Positions 61,144 through 64,000 of a stretch of DNA of 64,000 nt are shown in pieces. Numbering within the stretch: the first letter of the stretch is position 1; every line of letters starts with the position of its first letter. The stretch comes from Flavobacterium oncorhynchi (GTDB lineage Bacteria; Bacteroidota; Bacteroidia; Flavobacteriales; Flavobacteriaceae), in NCBI RefSeq assembly GCF_002217355.1, contig NZ_MUHA01000027.1, positions 37,269-101,268 on the forward strand. The letters run 5' to 3'. A model generated the notes under the pieces. That model saw only the letters and a list, made by a program, of their open reading frames with translations. It made no database searches and had not been told where the DNA came from. Both the position numbers and the translations under genes were made by a program.

Positions 61144-62424
61144 ATGAACAATACCACAACACCCAGAAAAGTTGCCATTGTAGGTTATAATCGAATTCCG
61201 TTTGCAAGAGCAAATACTGCTTATTCTAATGTTGGAAACCAAAATATGATGGTTGCTTCCTTAAACGGACTTATTGATAAATACCATCTAAACGGAAAAT
61301 TACTTGGAGAAGTCGCTGGCGGAGCAGTAATAAAACATACTTATGATAATAATCTGATTCGGGAATGTGTAATGAAAACTTCTTTAGATCCAGCAACTCC
61401 TGCCTGCGATTTACAACAAGCCTGTGATACCGGAATTGAAAGCGCAATTTATATTGCTAATAAAATTGCACTTGGTCAAATAGAATCAGGAATTGCCGGC
61501 GGAGTCGATTCTATAAGTGATATACCAATGGCAATAAGCGAAAATTTGCGAAAGATTTTATTAGAAGCCCGAAATGCAAAATCATTAGGAGGAAAATTAA
61601 AAGCATTTCTAAAAATTCGTCCAAAGGATTTATCACCATTAGTACCTAAAAATGAAGAATCCCAAACGGGACTTTCGATGGGCGGACATACTGAAATCAC
61701 AGCAAAATACTATAAAATATCTAGAGAAGAACAAGATCAATTTGCTCTTAAAAGTCATTTAAATATGGCAAAAGCTTATGACGAAGGTTTTTTTGATGAT
61801 ATGATTACGCCTTTTAACGGACTTGAAAAAGATAATAATCTGAGAAAAGACAGTTCCCTTGAAAAACTTGCAAAATTAAAACCGGCATTCGATAAAATAA
61901 ACGGAACGCTAACCGCTGGAAACTCAACTCCTCTTACCGACGGTGCTTCCTGTATTCTTCTTGCCAGTGAAGAATGGGCAAAAGAGCAAGGTCTACCTAT
62001 TCTAGCCTATATTACATTTGCCGAAGTTGCCGCAATTGAATATGCAAAAAATCAGCAAAACCTTTTATTGGCACCTCTTTTTGCAGTAAGCAGAATGCTC
62101 GAAAAGGCAAATTTGAACTTACAAGATTTTGATTATTATGAAATTCACGAAGCCTTTGCTGCTCAAGTTTTAGCAACCTTAAAAATTTGGGAAAGCCCTG
62201 AATTAAGTGCCGAAATTGGTTTAAAGAAAACACTCGGGGCAATCGATCGCGAAAAATTAAATATAAAAGGAAGCAGTTTGGCAGCAGCGCATCCTTTTGC
62301 TGCAACGGGTGGAAGAATAATTGGTGTTATGGCAAAATTATTAAATGAAAAAGGCTCTGGACGCGGATTAATTTCAATTTGCGCTGCAGGAGGACAAGGC
62401 GTTACGATGATAATTGAAAAATAA
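61144..62424 (+). CDS. Thiolase family acetyl-CoA acyltransferase (FadI-like)
   Basis: The 426-residue protein is a thiolase with catalytic C94 in QQACDTG, H335 in HEAFAAQ and C413 in CAAGGQG. The length and the long loop at LLEARNAKSLGGKLKAFLKI match the FadI-type (acetyl-CoA acyltransferase) branch more than the shorter AtoB branch. It should catalyse the last step of beta-oxidation or the reverse condensation. It stands alone, with no fadJ gene beside it. Confidence 0.88.
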   Translation: MNNTTTPRKVAIVGYNRIPFARANTAYSNVGNQNMMVASLNGLIDKYHLNGKLLGEVAGGAVIKHTYDNNLIRECVMKTSLDPATPACDLQQACDTGIESAIYIANKIALGQIESGIAGGVDSISDIPMAISENLRKILLEARNAKSLGGKLKAFLKIRPKDLSPLVPKNEESQTGLSMGGHTEITAKYYKISREEQDQFALKSHLNMAKAYDEGFFDDMITPFNGLEKDNNLRKDSSLEKLAKLKPAFDKINGTLTAGNSTPLTDGASCILLASEEWAKEQGLPILAYITFAEVAAIEYAKNQQNLLLAPLFAVSRMLEKANLNLQDFDYYEIHEAFAAQVLATLKIWESPELSAEIGLKKTLGAIDREKLNIKGSSLAAAHPFAATGGRIIGVMAKLLNEKGSGRGLISICAAGGQGVTMIIEK

Positions 62425-62575
62425 CACATTACAAGATGACAATCAAATCATTACATAAAAAATCTAATCGGTTTACCTATAAAAACAATTAAAACTGTAA
62501 CATAATTAAAAAAAAGGTCTCTATAGATAAAAAGCTATTATTAAATCAAAACTAATATTACTTAACCTTTTTATT

Positions 62576-63676
62576 ATGAAAACATTAAAACTTGTTACCT
62601 TACTCGTCTTTACTTTTGTTTCTTTTTCCAATATAAACTCTCAGACTGTACAAAACGATAGTTTAAAGCTCGATTATACTAAGATTTATTCACTCGCATT
62701 AGATGGAAATCCTAAGCAGGCTTTATCTTTATTAGAAATCGGTCCCAACAAAAAAATATCAAAAAAAGACTTAAAGTTTAAAACCGATTTTGAAAACCGA
62801 TTTAAATTTAAAAATGACAAAAGCGATTTCCTTGAAACCCGAAAATCAAAAATCGATCAATTACTAAAAATATACAGAGATTACTGGAGAATGTCTTTTT
62901 TAGACAAGGAAAAGAAAAATGACACGCTGATTATGAAAAATGTTTTCAATTTTCTTAAAACAAAATTTCCTTCGTCAGAAAAACTAACCTTTAATGAAGA
63001 CAGTATCAATGTGTATCAAAAAAAATACATTTCAAGTTTAGGTTATCACACCACAGGATTTGGTAAAACGGGAGGTTTGTACGATTTATTAGTTTGGAAA
63101 ACGGAAAAAGATACTGTTTACAACCTCAATTATGACGGAAAAGAAACGGATGTCAAAATCTATTTTATGGATGATTTTGTTACTTTGGGCTGGAGCGAAT
63201 ATGCTACTTTAGGTCGTTATTATCCTGCAGGATGGGCAACAAAGGAAGCTTTGTTTTGTGTAAAGAAAGCTTATGATTTAAAATCTGAAACCTTTAAAAT
63301 TAGCTACATTGGACACGAAGGAAGACATTTTGCTGATTATAAATTGTTTCCAAAATTAAAAGGAGTTGGTTCTGCTGATTTAGAATACAGAGCAAAATTG
63401 ACTGAATTATCTCTTTATTCTCCCGATGGATTGTATAAAAGATTGCAATTTTTTATCAATAATGGCAATTATGACAGTGAAAATGGTCATTCTATCGCAG
63501 CTTTTTGTGTTATAAGAGATTTATCCAGACTATTATTTCAAAACGACTACGAAAAAGACCTGGAGAAATGGAAAGCAATTCCGGCAGCCAAAATAAATGA
63601 AGCCGCCACAAAGCTTCTAGAAGAAAATACAAAAGCATTGGAGAAGATTCCAAACGTAGAAAACCTTATCAAATAA
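62576..63676 (+). CDS. Secreted protein with HExxH motif, unknown family
   Basis: The 366-residue protein has a signal peptide (to about NINSQ). The first half is helical and lysine-rich. Residues 247-251 read HEGRH, and E270 (ADLEYRAK) and E277 (LTEL) follow at the spacing expected for a gluzincin-type third zinc ligand. This suggests a periplasmic or secreted zinc peptidase, but I do not recognise the family. It is followed by a terminator. Confidence 0.5.
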   Translation: MKTLKLVTLLVFTFVSFSNINSQTVQNDSLKLDYTKIYSLALDGNPKQALSLLEIGPNKKISKKDLKFKTDFENRFKFKNDKSDFLETRKSKIDQLLKIYRDYWRMSFLDKEKKNDTLIMKNVFNFLKTKFPSSEKLTFNEDSINVYQKKYISSLGYHTTGFGKTGGLYDLLVWKTEKDTVYNLNYDGKETDVKIYFMDDFVTLGWSEYATLGRYYPAGWATKEALFCVKKAYDLKSETFKISYIGHEGRHFADYKLFPKLKGVGSADLEYRAKLTELSLYSPDGLYKRLQFFINNGNYDSENGHSIAAFCVIRDLSRLLFQNDYEKDLEKWKAIPAAKINEAATKLLEENTKALEKIPNVENLIK

Positions 63677-63703
63677 TAATCTTATCTATTCCACTTCAAA
63701 CAA

Positions 63704-63732
63704 AAACACAGCTTAATTAAAGAGCTGTGTTT
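63704..63732 (+). terminator. Rho-independent terminator after the HExxH protein gene
   Basis: AAACACAGCT (63704-63713) pairs with AGCTGTGTTT (63723-63732) around a 9-nt loop and is followed by a T-rich tail. Confidence 0.85.
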
Positions 63733-63923
63733 TGTTTTTATAATATTTCACATCTGAATATCAATTGGTAAGATAAAATAAAGTGAAATTTTACCGAACA
63801 TTTTTACTGAATTTAAATAGTTTTTTATTTACAAAAAATCAAATTTTTATAGTAAATTAGACTTTCTTATAATTGAGTTTCTTGTTTAAGCTTTTGCATG
63901 AATTTATTTTAAACCGTAAAAGA

Positions 63924-64000
63924 ATGATGGAATCAAAAATACCACACGGGCCTCTTCCCGAAAAATGGAGTACTTATAAAGCCAAAGCCAAGCTTGTAAA
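63924..64000 (+). CDS. sdhA: Succinate dehydrogenase/fumarate reductase flavoprotein subunit, N-terminus only
   Basis: The last 77 bp encode an open frame starting MMESKIPHGPLPEKW and continuing STYKAKAKLV to the window end. This matches the characteristic N-terminus of Bacteroidota SdhA/FrdA proteins (SKIPxGPLxxKW, then a basic stretch before the FAD-binding motif). A second ATG at 63927 is the other possible start. The rest of the gene is outside the window, so the call rests on about 25 residues. Confidence 0.6.
   Translation, partial: MMESKIPHGPLPEKWSTYKAKAKLV

Noticed and set aside
1..64000. tRNA, rRNA, riboswitch and integrase or transposase genes
   Set aside because: None could be recognised by eye in any gap or frame; a covariance-model search was not possible.

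Overview
The window looks like a chromosome segment of a Flavobacterium-type member of the Bacteroidota. It is AT-rich, it carries SusC/SusD pairs and a hybrid two-component sensor, it has several lipoproteins with short Bacteroidota-type lipoboxes, and TAnnTTTG (-7) promoter boxes precede several genes. Almost every gene keeps an intact frame. I see no rRNA, tRNA, CRISPR array, insertion sequence or prophage. Identifications rest on motifs and remembered family features, because no search could be run.

Region 1 (1-12100) is ordinary housekeeping: a DUF885 lipoprotein peptidase, a fused E1 alpha/beta 2-oxoacid dehydrogenase, an iron/2-oxoglutarate oxygenase, a SUI1/YciH factor, a nucleoside phosphorylase, a VOC/DUF4265 pair, an NMT1-like binding protein, a transglutaminase-like protein, and an ArsR-SRPBCC-DoxX operon with a clear twin operator over its promoter.

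Region 2 (12266-37146) is a polysaccharide utilisation locus that best fits heparin/heparan sulfate. It has a GH88 unsaturated uronyl hydrolase, a PL12-like heparinase, SusC and SusD, a ROK sugar kinase, an MFS sugar importer, a sulfatase, two tandem PL15-like lyases, a hybrid two-component regulator, a DUF4861 protein and a KduD-like dehydrogenase. Lyases and sulfatase would cut the glycan, SusCD would import oligosaccharides, GH88 would release the unsaturated uronate, and KduD and ROK would channel the two sugars to central metabolism. A conserved DNA element lies upstream of susC and of the sulfatase, with a weaker version upstream of GH88. It is the best candidate for the regulator's binding site. 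Behind the locus sit a lipoprotein with a metzincin-type zinc motif and a second lipoprotein (37499-39744).

Region 3 (40019-48011) is the most interesting part. It is a tight minus-strand operon encoding a phosphonatase-like HAD hydrolase, a TonB-dependent receptor, a Tat-exported PhoD-type phosphoesterase, a zinc dehydrogenase resembling the phosphonate-associated family, and a GlpT/UhpC-type antiporter. A divergent XRE-cupin regulator faces it across an intergenic region with two matching operator dyads. I propose an outer-membrane-to-cytoplasm scavenging route for a phosphonate ester or phosphonolipid head group.

Region 4 (48099-64000) is mixed: two dehydrogenases, a PQQ-type sugar dehydrogenase, GNAT and DoxX genes, a TauE/DUF1634 pair, a MocR regulator divergent from a luciferase-like monooxygenase, a siderophore receptor with a Fur-box-like dyad, a thiolase, a secreted HExxH protein and the first codons of a succinate dehydrogenase flavoprotein. 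Several short dispersed palindromic repeat families occupy the intergenic gaps throughout.
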